A stretch of 64,000 nucleotides of DNA from assembly GCA_021397835.1 (NCBI GenBank), contig JAJFZO010000742.1, positions 2,799,001 through 2,863,000 of the forward strand, read 5' to 3'. The notes under the pieces were generated by a model. The model ran no database searches and was not told the DNA's origin. It saw only the letters and a program-made list of their open reading frames with translations. Both the position numbers and the translations under genes were made by a program. Source of the stretch: Moringa oleifera (lineage: Eukaryota > Streptophyta > Magnoliopsida > Brassicales > Moringaceae). This document shows, piece after piece, positions 11,291 to 22,060 of this stretch (position 1 is the stretch's first letter; every line of letters starts with the position of its first letter).

Positions 11291-11839
11291 AAACATAACA
11301 GAAAACAATTTCCACAATTTCTCTAGCCAATAAAAAGGAAATACTTCAAGTTTCAATCAAAAAGCCACAAAAGATATGTATTTACAATCACACACAGAGT
11401 GAAGAATCAATAAGAAAAGTATAACAAAATCACTTATGCATAATTGGCAATAGAGAAACACCTATTAATTGAGTTACTCCTTACCTTTCTAAATCATCCA
11501 TTCATTATGTGTTCGTGATCTCATCCAATGACCTTTTTCTTGATTAACTCTATTTTCTTTTTTAAAAGATCTACACAAATATTATTTCTCTTTCTTCATT
11601 CAATTCATGTAATCCATATTTCTTTATCAAATTGAAGTCTACTTTTCTATTGCATTTAGATCTATCCTTTGCACATCACTTTCATTTGATGTCTTTGCAT
11701 ATGTACACACTATGGCATTAATGGCTTCACATATTTCATATTACTAGATACGCACTATCACTACCATTGCCTTTCACTTTAGGCCCTTGCACACTTATAT
11801 TACCATCATTATTACACCCTTATGCACATAACCATTGAT
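11291..11839 (-). other. Upstream flank of the ankyrin gene copy
   Basis: Homologous to 28,620-29,130 (about the same order of short words, including 'catatgcataattggcaa' and the 'ccatggcatcaatggct' region), so it was duplicated along with the ankyrin exon. It probably contains the old 5' leader or promoter. No open frame. Confidence 0.5.
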
Positions 11840-12840
11840 GCAACAATGAGGCATATGAAATCAAGGATTAAAGGATGATGAAAAAAGAGTATCGAAAAAT
11901 GATGCCATACAAAATGAAGCACTATATGAATGTTTCTTTTTAACGAAGCTTGCAAATATCATAAGGAGACGAGGTTAAATGAATGTAGAGAGTTTTTATC
12001 CTTTTTTTCTTCCTCAGGAAAATAGAAATGTACCTTACAATTATGAGGTAATTTGAAATTAAGGCTTAAAATATGACAAAAAATAGAATAAAAAAAATTA
12101 CATTATATGAAATGAAGGACTATTACCGAGTGGTGCTCTTCTGTGAAGTTTGCAAATACCGCAAGGTGATGAGGTAAATGAATGCATGGAGTTTTTACTT
12201 TTTTTTTAACTTCTGTGGGCAGGTAGTAATCTCTTTTCTAACAATGAGGCAATATGAAATCAAGGCTTAAAAGATGACAAAAAGTAGTCTTAGAAATGAG
12301 ATATGTGAAATGAAAGACTATTACCAAATGCTACATTGTAGTGAAGCTTGCAAATACCATAAAGAGATAAGGAAAAATGAATGTAAATAGTTTTTCCCTC
12401 TTTTCTTTTTTTTTTTTTTTCGCTTCCACGAGCAGGTAGCAATCTCCCTTGTAACAATAAGGTAACATGAAATGAAGGCTTAAATGTTAAGAAAACATAG
12501 TATCAAAAAATGAGGTTATAATAAATGAAGGACCATTACAGGATGCTGCTCTTCAGTGAAGCATGCAAATACCACAAGGAGATGACGGTAAATGAATGCA
12601 GAGAGTTTTTTCTTTTCTCCCTTCCTCAGGTAGGTTATAATCTCCTTTTACAATAACAAGACAACATGAAATCGTGGCTTAAAAGATGAGAAAAAATTGT
12701 ATCAAAAAATGAGTTATATGGAATTCTACTCTTTTGTGAAGCTTGAAAATATCGCAAGGAGACGATGGTAAATGAATGCATAAGGTTTGTTCTTTTTTTG
12801 CCTTCCTTGAACAGGGAGCAATATCTCTTAGTATATACCA
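11840..12840. repeat. About 200-bp tandem repeat, five units
   Basis: The word 'caatgaggcaatatgaaatcaaggcttaaa' recurs at about 11,844, 12,038, 12,241, 12,452 and 12,651 (steps 194, 203, 211, 199). Each unit also has 'gtgaagcttgcaaataccacaaggagatgaggtaaatgaatg' and a T-rich tract. A single unit-like copy is seen near 17,290-17,440 and another near 29,560. The array is specific to this place. Confidence 0.75.
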
Positions 12841-13330
12841 TACTGAGAGGAAAATGCTGTTTGGCAAGCTAAGAGAAGCTTTAGCTATTGTATTGGAAAC
12901 TTTCTCAAAGCTTTGGGAACTTTCTAAAAGCTTTTTATGCTATTGTAAAGATGATGAGCTAGTCGAAGCTTCTTCTATTGTGTTATGATGTCGTTCCATG
13001 GATTACTTGGATTATTGAATCTACCCCTCATTCTACAACTCTCATATGCATTGGAATAGGGTCTCGTAACCTATAAGGGTAGTTGCAGGCTAATGGTGCC
13101 AATTGGGAGAATTATGGCCGCATGTTGCTCAAAGTCATTATTGGAGAGCAACTAGATTTCAAGAAAAAAAGCCTTAATTTAGTTAAATGAAGCAAGTTAG
13201 TGAATTTCATGGATTACTTGCTAGAGTTTGACCTCAATGATGCCCAACATGGTTAAGTGAAGACCTCTACTTCCTTTCATGAGGTTCTTTTTTCACTAAA
13301 TCAACAAAATCGTGAATTTTTCTTCTTTTA
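12841..13330 (+). repeat. Ankyrin-gene flank, left arm of an inverted duplication
   Basis: Contains 'ctgtttggcaagctaagagaagct', 'ctttgggaactttct', 'gtgccaattgggagaattatgg' and the 'gagcaactagatttcaag' flank. The same order is found on the opposite strand at 16,800-17,330. No open frame of note. Confidence 0.6.
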
Positions 13331-13995
13331 TACTATGAAAAAAATGGAGTTCTTTTCACGATTAAAAAAATTTTTCTTCCTAGTTTTAAAACTGTGAAGA
13401 ATAAGAGTATGGGAAAAAAAAAGACACTATTTTTTTTATAGTTTTTGAATTATAACGAATGGAAACTTTCTTCAAGCTTCATAAAACTTTTTCTTCATCA
13501 TTGTGGAACCATGAAGAAAGGGCACTTAACTTCATGATTCAATAGAAAATCAAGAAGAACTTAATAAAATAATAATTTAATAATTAATATTTTTAATCAT
13601 ACATCTTTTCTTCACAATTGCTTAAGGATCTATAAAGAAAGAGTATTCAAAAATTAAATTTATTTATTAAATAATATTTAATTATTTAGAATTCAAAGTT
13701 TTCTTCACGATTGTCAATCATGAGGAAAAGTTGTTGTATTAATGTTTTATTTAATTATAATTTTTAAATTGAATTTCATTATTCTAAATAAAACATTTGT
13801 TCATGATCGGTAAAAAAAATGAATTTTTCTTTTTCTACACAACAAAAAATTGAGTATTTTTTCACAGATAGAAAAGACATTTTTTTTCACTGTTCTAAAA
13901 ATGTGAAGAAAGAGGGACATCTTTTCTTCATGATATTTGAAATGTGAAGAAAGAGTATCATTCTTCATGCTTCATTTTAGGCTTTCTTCACGGTT
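13331..13995. repeat. CACTA-like TTCTTCACGGTT repeat block
   Basis: Near-copy of 5,160-5,845, starting with the same drifted end (TACTATGAAAAAAATGGAG). It shares private features with that block, such as 'ttcaagcttcataaaa' and 'ttcacagatagaaaagac', so the two derive from one segmental duplication. Confidence 0.65.
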
Positions 13996-14200
13996 GTTAA
14001 CTTATGACAAATAAAACTCAAGATTAAACCAAACACTAAAACTGAAGGCATGTTCTCCTCTCTAGTTAAATCTTCAAAAGCTAGTTCACTTCTTACTACT
14101 ACTCCATGTTTCTTGTATCAAAAAGACTTCAATTTAACGTGAATAAATATATTGATCATATAAATCATGCATGGTGAACAACCAATGCTGCATATAACCT
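13996..14200 (-). pseudogene. Truncated PGG exon M3a (C-terminal tail only)
   Basis: Only the last part of the PGG exon is present, about 14,000-14,200 and matching 5,846-6,050. At about 14,200, in the middle of the last hydrophobic helix, it is joined abruptly to 'tttaatgaagtattatt' repeat sequence. This is a clear rearrangement junction. Confidence 0.65.
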
Positions 14201-14640
14201 TTAATGAAGTATTATTATTTAATTTAATTATAATTTTATTATGTTCTTCTTCACTATTTCATAATCATATAGAAAAATTTTAATGAAGTATGAAGAAAGA
14301 AACGTTTTTTCGTAATTCAAAAACTTCAAAGAAAATGTGTCCCTCTTTTTTGACACCTTTATTTTTCACACTTTTAGAATCACAAAAGAAAGTCATTTTT
14401 AAGAGTGAAGAAAACTCTATTTCCTTGTAGTCTAGAAGAAGAAAAATTGATACTTTTGTTGATTTAGTGAAAGAGGAACCTAATGTAAGGAAACAGAGGT
14501 CTTCACTAGACCATGTTGGGCATCATTAACATCAAACTCCAAAACAAGTAATTTAGGGAATTCATCGACTTGCTTTGTATAACTAAATCAAAAGCCTTTC
14601 CTCTTGAAACCCCTAGTTGCTCTACAACAAGATTATAATT
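14201..14640. repeat. CACTA-like repeat end plus ankyrin-unit flank
   Basis: Runs in the opposite sense to the previous block. AACCGTGAAGAAA-type motifs end at CTCTATTTCCTTGTAG near 14,420. The flank follows ('gatttagtgaaagaggaacc', 'ttgggcatcatt', 'ctcttgaaacccctagttgctct'). Confidence 0.55.
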
Positions 14641-14940
14641 TAATTATTTAAAATTCAAAATTTTATTCATGATTATCAACCATAGAAACAAGTTGTCATA
14701 TTAATTTTTTTTATTTAATCATTTTTTAAATTAAAGTTTATAATTTTAAATAAAACATTTCTTCACGGACGATAAAGAATTCCTAAATTTTTCTTCTTCT
14801 ATACTATAAGAAAATAGAGTTTTCTTCACGATTAAAAAGAACTTTTCTTCATAGTTCTAAAAGTGTGAAGAATGAGAGTGTGAAAAAAGAGGGACACATC
14901 TTTTTCACGATTTTTGATGTGTGAAGAAAAGGTATCTATC
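14641..14940. repeat. CACTA-like TTCTTCACGGTT repeat block
   Basis: Half a repeat unit (AT-rich core, then the CACTA-type end ATACTATAAGAAAATAGAG at 14,800), turning directly into PGG copy M3. Confidence 0.6.
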
Positions 14941-15600
14941 TTAGGAGAAAAAGAACATAAAGAATAAATGTCAATTATGGTGTGGGATAACCCTAGAAAT
15001 GCCGATGATGTAAGAAGCAAACTTGTAAAATGATCACTTAAGAGGAAAAGAACATCAAGAATAAATGTCAACCAGAAGACAAATTTGTTGGAAGACTAGA
15101 TGACATAGAAATGTTTTCTGTTCATGACCTCTGTTTTGCTGTTAAGATGCATTCTCACTTTTTATGTGAATGACAACACACCTTTGAGAAAATTGATTGC
15201 AATTTCATAGGTTGCTGTTATAATCAGTGCAACAATTACTACTAAGCCATTAGAAGCATCACTTGACACATTTTTTCTCCCACTAGCTATTAAGGTCACA
15301 AGATGTTGATGTATTTGTGATCTTTGAAAATCAGTTATAGTTGAAACATTGGGAAGGGAGGCAGCTTCTAAATCTTTAACACTATGGAGCATAATCCTAA
15401 TCTCTTTATTAGTTTCCTCTTCATGGCCTTATGAGATATCCAAAGTTGTCAAATCCCTCCTATTCTAATGTTGTTATTAATTTTCTAATGTCCAACTTAT
15501 AATCTTACTCTTTCAAAAACTAACAATATTTAATTCATTGATCATAATGCACCTTTTTATCTATCTTTAATTAATTAAAGAATACTTGTGAGCTTGCTTA
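14940..15600 (-). pseudogene. Ankyrin/PGG-domain gene copy M3 (decayed)
   Basis: Minus-strand PGG exon whose C-terminal part carries an internal repetition: the 'agaggaaaagaacatcaagaataaatgtca' helix segment appears at both 14,943 and 15,040. Two open stretches survive: 15,162-15,392 (76 residues, LPNVSTITDF, NVSSDASNGLVVIVAL, FLKGV) and 14,832-15,071. They are in different frames. The family tail (KKHG..ARSE) is missing, since the exon joins repeat sequence at about 14,940. No ankyrin exon is attached. Confidence 0.7.
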
Positions 15601-15830
15601 AGGTTGAGTTATAGAAACTGCAAAGTACGAGATTCCGTTGTTGGAGTCATTATAGAGAGCGACTAGGTTCTGAGAGGGAAAGCTCCTAATTTTGTTACAT
15701 AATGCAAGTCAGTGAATTTCATGGATTACTTGTTAGAGTTTGATGTCAATGATGCCCAATGTGGTTGAATGTCTACATCCTTCCGTGAGGTTCCAATTTC
15801 ACTATGTCAATAAAAACATGAATTTTTCTT
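15600..15830 (-). repeat. Recurrent flank of the ankyrin/PGG unit
   Basis: Same flank as at 6,700-6,945, in the same orientation, ending at 'tcactatgtcaataaaaacatgaatttttc'. Confidence 0.5.
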
Positions 15831-16800
15831 TTTCTATGTTATAAGAAAATAAAGTTTTCTTCATGACTAAAAAAGATTTTTCTTCACGGTTCTAAAAATG
15901 TGAAAATTGAATGTGTGAACAGAGAGATAATTTTCTTCACATTTCATTAATAGTTTTCTTCATGGTTGTGGAACTGAGAAAAAAGGCTACTTAGCTTCAG
16001 AGTTCTATAAAGAACAATGAAGAATTTAAAAAATAATAATTTAATAAAATAATATAAAATAATAAGAATAGTGAAGAATGATGCTATTTCTTTACACTTC
16101 AAAAATTATGAAGAAAAGGTGTCCCTCTCTTTTTAGACCCTCATTCTACACAATTTTAGAACTATGAAGAAAAATCATTATTAATTGTGGAAAAAACTCC
16201 ATTTTTTTTGTAGTGTAGAAGAAGAAAAATTTGTGCTTTTGTTACCGATCGTGAAGAAATGTTTTTAAAAAAATATAAAATTTATATTTTAAAAATATAA
16301 TTAAATAATAAAAAATTAATACAATAACTTTTCCTTACGATTGGCAATCATGAAGAAAACTTTAAATTTTAAATAATTAAGTATTATTTAAAATATTATT
16401 TAATAAATAAACTTAATATTTGATTACTTTTTCTTCACAAATCCTTAAGCAACTGCGAAGAAAGATGCATGATTAAAAAAATATTAGCTATTAAATTATT
16501 ATTTTATTAAGTTCTTCTTCATGGTTCTCTATAAAACTGTGAAGATAAGTATCCTTTCTTCAAGGTTCCACAGCCATGAAGAAAACTTTTAACAAAGCAT
16601 GAAGGAAATTTTCCTTTCTTCACAATTCAAAAACAATGAAAAAAAGTTGTTCCTTTTTTCCCCATTCTTATTCTTCACACTTTTAGAATCATGAAGAAAA
16701 ATCGTTTTTAATTGTGAAAAAAACATTTTTTTAGTATAGAAGAAGAAAAATTCATGATTTTGTTAATTTAGTGAAAAAGGAACCTTATGAAAGGAAGTAT
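15831..16800. repeat. Two CACTA-like repeat blocks meeting end to end
   Basis: Repeat units in one sense (from the TATAAGAAAATAAAG end near 15,840) meet repeat units in the other sense, with an end at TTTTTTTTGTAGTGTAG near 16,205 and another near 16,735. This creates a local inverted arrangement of about 0.9 kb. Confidence 0.55.
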
Positions 16801-17330
16801 ATGTCCTTACTTGACTATGTTGGGCATCATTGAGGTCAAACTCTAACAACCAATCCATGAAATTCAGTTACTTACTTTGTGTAACTAAATCAAGAGCTTT
16901 TTCTCATTGGAACCCAATTGCACTCTAGTAATGACTCCGAGCAACACGCATCCATAGTTCTCCCAATTGGCACCATTAGCCTACAACCACCCTTATAGGT
17001 TACGAGAATCCATTTTGGCGCATATGATAGCTGTAAAATGGAGGGCAAATTCAATAATCCTTGTTAGATATCGAAACGACATTGCAATTATAATCCTTAC
17101 AATAAAAAAAGCTTTGACTGGCTCATCATCTTTATAATAACAGAAAAACTATTTAAAAAGTTCTTGAAGCTTTGAAAAAGTTTCCAATACAACAGCCGAA
17201 GCTTCTTTTAGCCTACCAAGCAGCATTTTCCTCTCAATATAGTATATAATGAGAGAGATTACCACTTGTTTGATACAGGGGCAAAAACATAAAAAACTCC
17301 CAACATTCATTTACCCTAATCTTCTCGTGG
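16800..17330 (-). repeat. Ankyrin-gene flank, right arm of an inverted duplication
   Basis: Reverse-complement counterpart of 12,841-13,330, with the same landmarks in reverse order: flank, 'ctcccaattggcaccattagcc', 'cttataggttacgag', 'agcattttcctctcaatatagtatat'. Confidence 0.6.
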
Positions 17331-17489
17331 TATTTTGAACTTTCATAGATTAGTAGCATTCAGTAATAGTCATTTATGTCATGTATCCTCATTTTTCAAT
17401 ACTATTTTTTATCATTAGGCCATGATATCATACTATCTTATTGTATGGAAGATTGCTACTTGCCCGAGGAAAAGAGAAAAGAAAAATGA

Positions 17490-17695
17490 CATGGAAATGT
17501 TTTTTTGTTTATGATCACTACCTTTATATTGCCTTTAAGATGAGGACTCTTTTTTGACGTGAATGATGACACACCTTCAGAAGGATTAATTATAGTACAA
17601 TAGGTTGCACTTATAATCAATGCCATAACTACTACTTAGGTATTGTGAGCATCACTTGATACATTGTTTTTCTTATGTGCTATTAATGTTATAAA
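17490..17695 (-). pseudogene. PGG exon fragment of copy M4
   Basis: Minus-strand remnant of the first part of the PGG exon (SKVSP..., NALVVV..., VSSDA region). It lacks both the membrane-helix end and the linker. It leads into the ankyrin exon at 17.8 kb. Confidence 0.6.
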
Positions 17696-17799
17696 TAATT
17701 TTTGTAACATTATCTCAATTATTTAATCTTGTGCTTCTTAGTATTTTGCTTCATTATGGCTAGTCCTTTCAGATCATCTCATCAAAATTTCAAGAGATT

Positions 17800-18245
17800 C
17801 AAATCTACTGCGGTTTACTGCAATGTATAGTCATCTCACCTTGACATGTCATAGCTCTTACACAATCAAGGCAAGTTACAAGAAATTCAGCTAAAAGATC
17901 AAGATGTCCTTCTCCAACTAAAGACAAAGTAATTACACCATTGTATTTTATCATATGAATGAGATTTTCATTCACTTTCATAAGCTTTATTGACATCTGG
18001 GTTTGCTTATTTTGCAAAGCAAGGTCCATGGGGCTATTTTGGTTTAGCTTCCTAGTAAATGATGGCTTTAAGTTCATCATCTTTGTCATAAATTAGACAT
18101 GTCTTGTAAATGCAACTATATGCAGTGGAGTATTAATAAAAGGTAGATTCTAAATCTACTCCAAAAGATATGCATTCTCTTTAATCAAGACATACAACTC
18201 ATCGATGTTATCGCATGAGTAGCTTTCCACAGCCTCTAAAATAAA
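17800..18245 (-). pseudogene. Ankyrin exon of copy M4 (BDA1-like)
   Basis: The longest surviving ankyrin reading frame in the array (17,805-18,089, 94 residues): MMNLKPSFTRKLNQ, PMDLALQNKQTQMSIKLMKV, NENLIHMIK, then GEGHLDLLAEFLVTCLDCVR and CQGEMTIH. These are two consecutive ankyrin repeats with the family spacing (PMHLALQNG..., TPLHYV...LDLLAEFL). Upstream on the minus strand DNIDELYVLIKENAYLLE (about 18,200) is the start of the first repeat, separated by stops. A decayed copy. The frame starts at an internal Met, not at the family's true start. Confidence 0.75.
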
Positions 18246-18460
18246 CTGAAAAATAATTCCCATAATTTCTCTAGCAAATAAGAGGGAAATACTTCAAGTC
18301 TTTATCATAAGGCCATAAAATATATACATTAACAGTCGCACACAAACTAAAGAATCGATAAAAAAAGTGTAACAAATAGACCTATGCAAAATTGGTCAAG
18401 TGAAGACCTTTGCATCCTCCCGTGAGGTTCTTGTTTCATTAAATCAACAAAAGTATGAAT
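18246..18460 (-). repeat. Ankyrin upstream flank joined to unit flank
   Basis: Shares the 5' flank of copies at 11.3 and 28.6 kb ('tttctctagcaaataagagggaaatacttcaag'). It is then fused at about 18,398 to the 'gaggttcttgtttcattaaatcaac' flank, so the ankyrin upstream region is cut short here. Confidence 0.5.
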
Positions 18461-19145
18461 TTTTCTTCTTTTACACCATAATAAAATAAAGATTTCTTCA
18501 CGATTGAAAAACCTTTTCTTCATGTTTATAAAAGTATGATAATGAAGGAGTAAAGAAAGAAGGACACCTTGGTTTTATAGTTTTTGCATTCAGAAGAAAG
18601 ATATCTCTCTTCATGCTTCATTAAAAGTTTTTGTCATGGTATTGGAGCCATGAAGAAATGGTACTTTTGTTTACAATTTTGTAGAGAACCCTAAAAAAGA
18701 ATTTACTTAAATAATAATGTAATAAATAATATTTTTAAATAATTCATCTTACTTCATGGTTGCTTGAGAAACTGTGAAGAAAGAGTAATCAAATATTTAA
18801 TTTTATTTATTAAATAATATTTAATTATTCAAAATTCAAAAAAAATTTCACGATAGTTAACCATGAAGAAAAGTTGATGTATTAGCATTTTTTATTATTT
18901 AATTATATTTTAAAAAATTTAATTTTATAATTTTATTTAAAACATTTCTTCATCATGGGTAATAAAAACATGAATTTTTCGTATAACAAATTAAAGTTTT
19001 CTTCACGGTTAAAAAAACTTTTTTTTCATGGTTCTAAACGTGTACAGAATGAGGAGGTAAAGAAAGATGGACACCTTTTCTTCACGATTTTTGAATGATG
19101 AAGAAAGGGTCTCATCTTTATGAAAGGCTTTCTTCATAGTTGTTA
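18460..19145. repeat. CACTA-like TTCTTCACGGTT repeat block
   Basis: Starts with CACCATAATAAAATAAAG (drifted CACTA-type end) and spans about 1.4 repeat units, with a second end-like motif near 18,982, up to PGG copy M5. Confidence 0.6.
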
Positions 19146-19949
19146 ACTAATGACAAATAAAACTTATGGATAAACGAAAAGTAAAAACTAAAGAGATGTT
19201 ATCCTCTTTGGCTAAACCTTCCAAAGCTAGTTCATTTCTTGCTATTGCTCCATGTTTCTTATTCTAAAGAGGCTTCTACTAAAAATAAACAAAAATGTTG
19301 ATCATATGAACCACACTTGGAGGAATAACCAACACTGTATATAACCGATGAGAATCCTTTTAGAGATAAAACAACCATTAGAATGGTGTAAGATAAACAC
19401 AGGAATGCCTATGTTGTAACAAACAAATCAGAAAAATGACCACTCGAGAGGAAAATAGGTGGAAGAATAAATGTCATCAATAAGGTAAATATGTTTAAAG
19501 TCTAGATGACAGAGGATTTTTTTTTTGTTCATGACCACTACCTCCATATTGTTGTTAAGACGAGGACTCACTTTTGATGTGAATGACAAAACACCTCCAC
19601 GAGTATTAATTGGAATTGTTAGGTTGCTATTGTAATAAATACTGTAACTACGACTAAGGCATTACGAGTATCACTTGATAATGTTATAAGATGTTGATAT
19701 AGGGTGATCTTTGATCTCAAGAAATCAGTTACAGTTAAATTATTAAGAAGGGATGTAGCTCCCAAACCTCTAGCATTGCCTAACGTAATCCTAATCTTTC
19801 TATTGGCTTCCTCTTCCTAGCCTTATGAGATATCCAAAGTTGTCAAACCCTTCCTATTTCTTTTATTCTTACTAATTGTCCAATGTCCAACTAATATAAT
19901 CTTACTTTTTTAAAAAGCTAACAATATTTCATTCATTGATAATAGCATA

Positions 19950-19950
<1 letters not shown>
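19145..19950 (-). pseudogene. Ankyrin/PGG-domain gene copy M5, C-terminal exon (decayed)
   Basis: Full-length PGG exon on the minus strand, from the GLTTLDIS-like linker (about 19,830) to the KKHG.IARSEL tail (about 19,240). It is densely interrupted and no frame longer than about 60 codons survives. The next copy (M6) lies about 1.83 kb downstream in the same orientation, so M5 and M6 form a tandem pair with the repeat block between them. Confidence 0.65.

Positions 19951-19953
<3 letters not shown>

Positions 19954-19986
<33 letters not shown>
19954..19986. repeat. (AT)n microsatellite
   Basis: About 32 bases of TA dinucleotides inside the flank of copy M5. Confidence 0.95.
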
Positions 19987-19988
<2 letters not shown>

Positions 19989-20249
19989 TTAATTCAATAG
20001 TACTTATGAGCTTTCCTTATGTTGATTGCTAGACACTATAAGGTGCAAGATTGTGTTACCGGAGTCATTGTTGAAAAGTAATAGGGTTTCAAGTAGAAAA
20101 GCTCTTAATATAATTAAACGAAGGAAATCCATGAATTTCATGGATTTTTTACTGAAGTTTGATCTCGATGATGCCTAACATGGTCAAGTGAGGGCCTTTA
20201 CTTCCTTGTGTGAGATTCCTCTTTCATAGAATCAACAAAAGCTTTAATT

Positions 20250-20945
20250 TTTCTTTTGCTATGCTATTAAAAATAGAGTTTTCTTGACAATTAAAAAATA
20301 CTTTTCTTTACGATTCTAAAAGCATGAAAAATGATGATGCAAATAAAGGTGGACACATTTTCTTCATTGTTTTGATATGAAGAAAATGTATCTTTCTACA
20401 TGCTTTATTAAAATTTTTCTTCATGGTTATGAAACAACAAAAAAAGGATACATAGAGCGGTGAAGAAGAACATTATAAAATAATAATTTAATAAAATAAG
20501 ATATTTCAAAATAACATTTATTTTTCAACAATATATCTTTCTTCATGGTTGCTTATGGAACTGCGAAGAAAGAATAATCAACTATTACTTTTTATTTGAC
20601 TAAATAATTTTTAAATAATATCTAAAATTCAATGTTTTCTTCATAGTTGTCAACCGTGGAGAAAACTTGTCATATTAATTTTTTATTGTTCAATTATATT
20701 TTTTATAAATTAAATTTATTTTAAATAAAATATTGCTTCACTATCAATAACAAAAGTATGAATTTTTTTCTTCTTTTACACTTATAAAAAATAGAGTTTT
20801 TTCCATGGTTAAAAATGAGTTTTTTTCGTGGTTCTAAAAATGTGGTGAATGATGGTGTGAAGAAAAAGGGACATAATTTCTTCGTTGTTTATGAAGTCTG
20901 AAGAAATGGTATTGTTCTTCACTCTTCATTAAAGATTTTCTTCAC
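20250..20945. repeat. CACTA-like TTCTTCACGGTT repeat block
   Basis: Equivalent in extent and position to 18,460-19,145. A drifted end near 20,262 and a second near 20,775 bound one complete unit. Confidence 0.6.
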
Positions 20946-21790
20946 GCTAGTTAATTACTAACAAATAAAGCTGATGAATCAACTAAATGCTAAAACTAGA
21001 GGGACATTGTCCTCGTTAGCTAAACCTTCCAATGCTAGTTCACTTCTTATTATTGCTTCATGTTTCTTATTCCAAAGAGGCTTTTACCTAAAATAAAAAA
21101 CAAAAATATTGATCATATAAATTATGTATGGCGAACAACCAACGTAATATATAATTGAGGAGAATCCTTTTGAAAATACAGTAACTATTGACATGGTGTG
21201 GGATAAACTCAAAAATGCCAATGTTGTTTCTTACAACCAGTAAAATGATCACTTAGGAGGAAAAGAGCTCGAAAAATAAGTGTCATCTAGAAAGCAAATG
21301 TCTTGAAAGACTATGTGACATTTAAATGTTTTCTATTCATGACCATATCCTTTGTATTGCTTTAACGACAAGGACTCACTTTTGACTTGAATGACTACAT
21401 ACCTCTAAGAGAACTGTTTATAGTTTTGTAGGTTGCTATTATATTCAATGTATCAACTACTACTAAGGCATTACAAGCATCAATTGATACATTATTTCTT
21501 TTACTAGCTATTAATGTTATGAGATGTTGATATAAAGTGATCTTGATCTTAAGAAATGAATTAAAGTTAAAACATTAGAAAGGGAGGTAGCTCTCAAATC
21601 TCTAGCACTGCTTAACCTAATCATGATCTCTTTGTTGGTTTTCTTTTCCTTACTATGTGAGAAATGCAAAGTTGTCAAACCCCTTTTGTTTCTGATATTC
21701 TTGTTAACATTCCAACTTCCAACTAATAATCTTACTCTATCAAAAATTAAAAATATTTCATTCATTAATAAATAATGCAATTTTTTAATA
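20945..21790 (-). pseudogene. Ankyrin/PGG-domain gene copy M6, C-terminal exon (decayed)
   Basis: Minus-strand PGG exon. The linker region remains open over 21,517-21,780 (87 residues: RVRLLVGSWNVNKNIRNKRG, LTTLHFSHS, LRATSLSNVLTLI), which documents the consensus lost in other copies. The membrane part (21,080-21,310) is broken by stops. The linker motif NIRNKRGLTTL is the family's last ankyrin-like NKKGLTALDI element. Confidence 0.7.
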
Positions 21791-22060
21791 TATCTTCATT
21801 GATTAAAAAGTACATATGAGCTTACAAGAGGTTGATTGGTAGACAGTGCAAGGTGCATGACTGTGTTGCCAGAGTCATTGCTAGGGAGCAACTATATTCT
21901 AAAAGAAAAAGCTCCTGATTTAGTTACACAAAGCAAGTTGGTGAATTTCGTGGATTACTCATAGGAATTTGATCTTAATGATGCCAGTATGATCGAGTAA
22001 GGACCTCTACTTACCTCCATAAGGTTCCTTTTTCACTAAATCAACAACAGTATGAATTTT
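21790..22060 (-). repeat. Recurrent flank of the ankyrin/PGG unit
   Basis: Same flank as at 6.7 and 15.6 kb, from 'cagtgcaaggtgcatgactgtgttgcc' to 'cactaaatcaacaacagtatg'. Confidence 0.55.
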
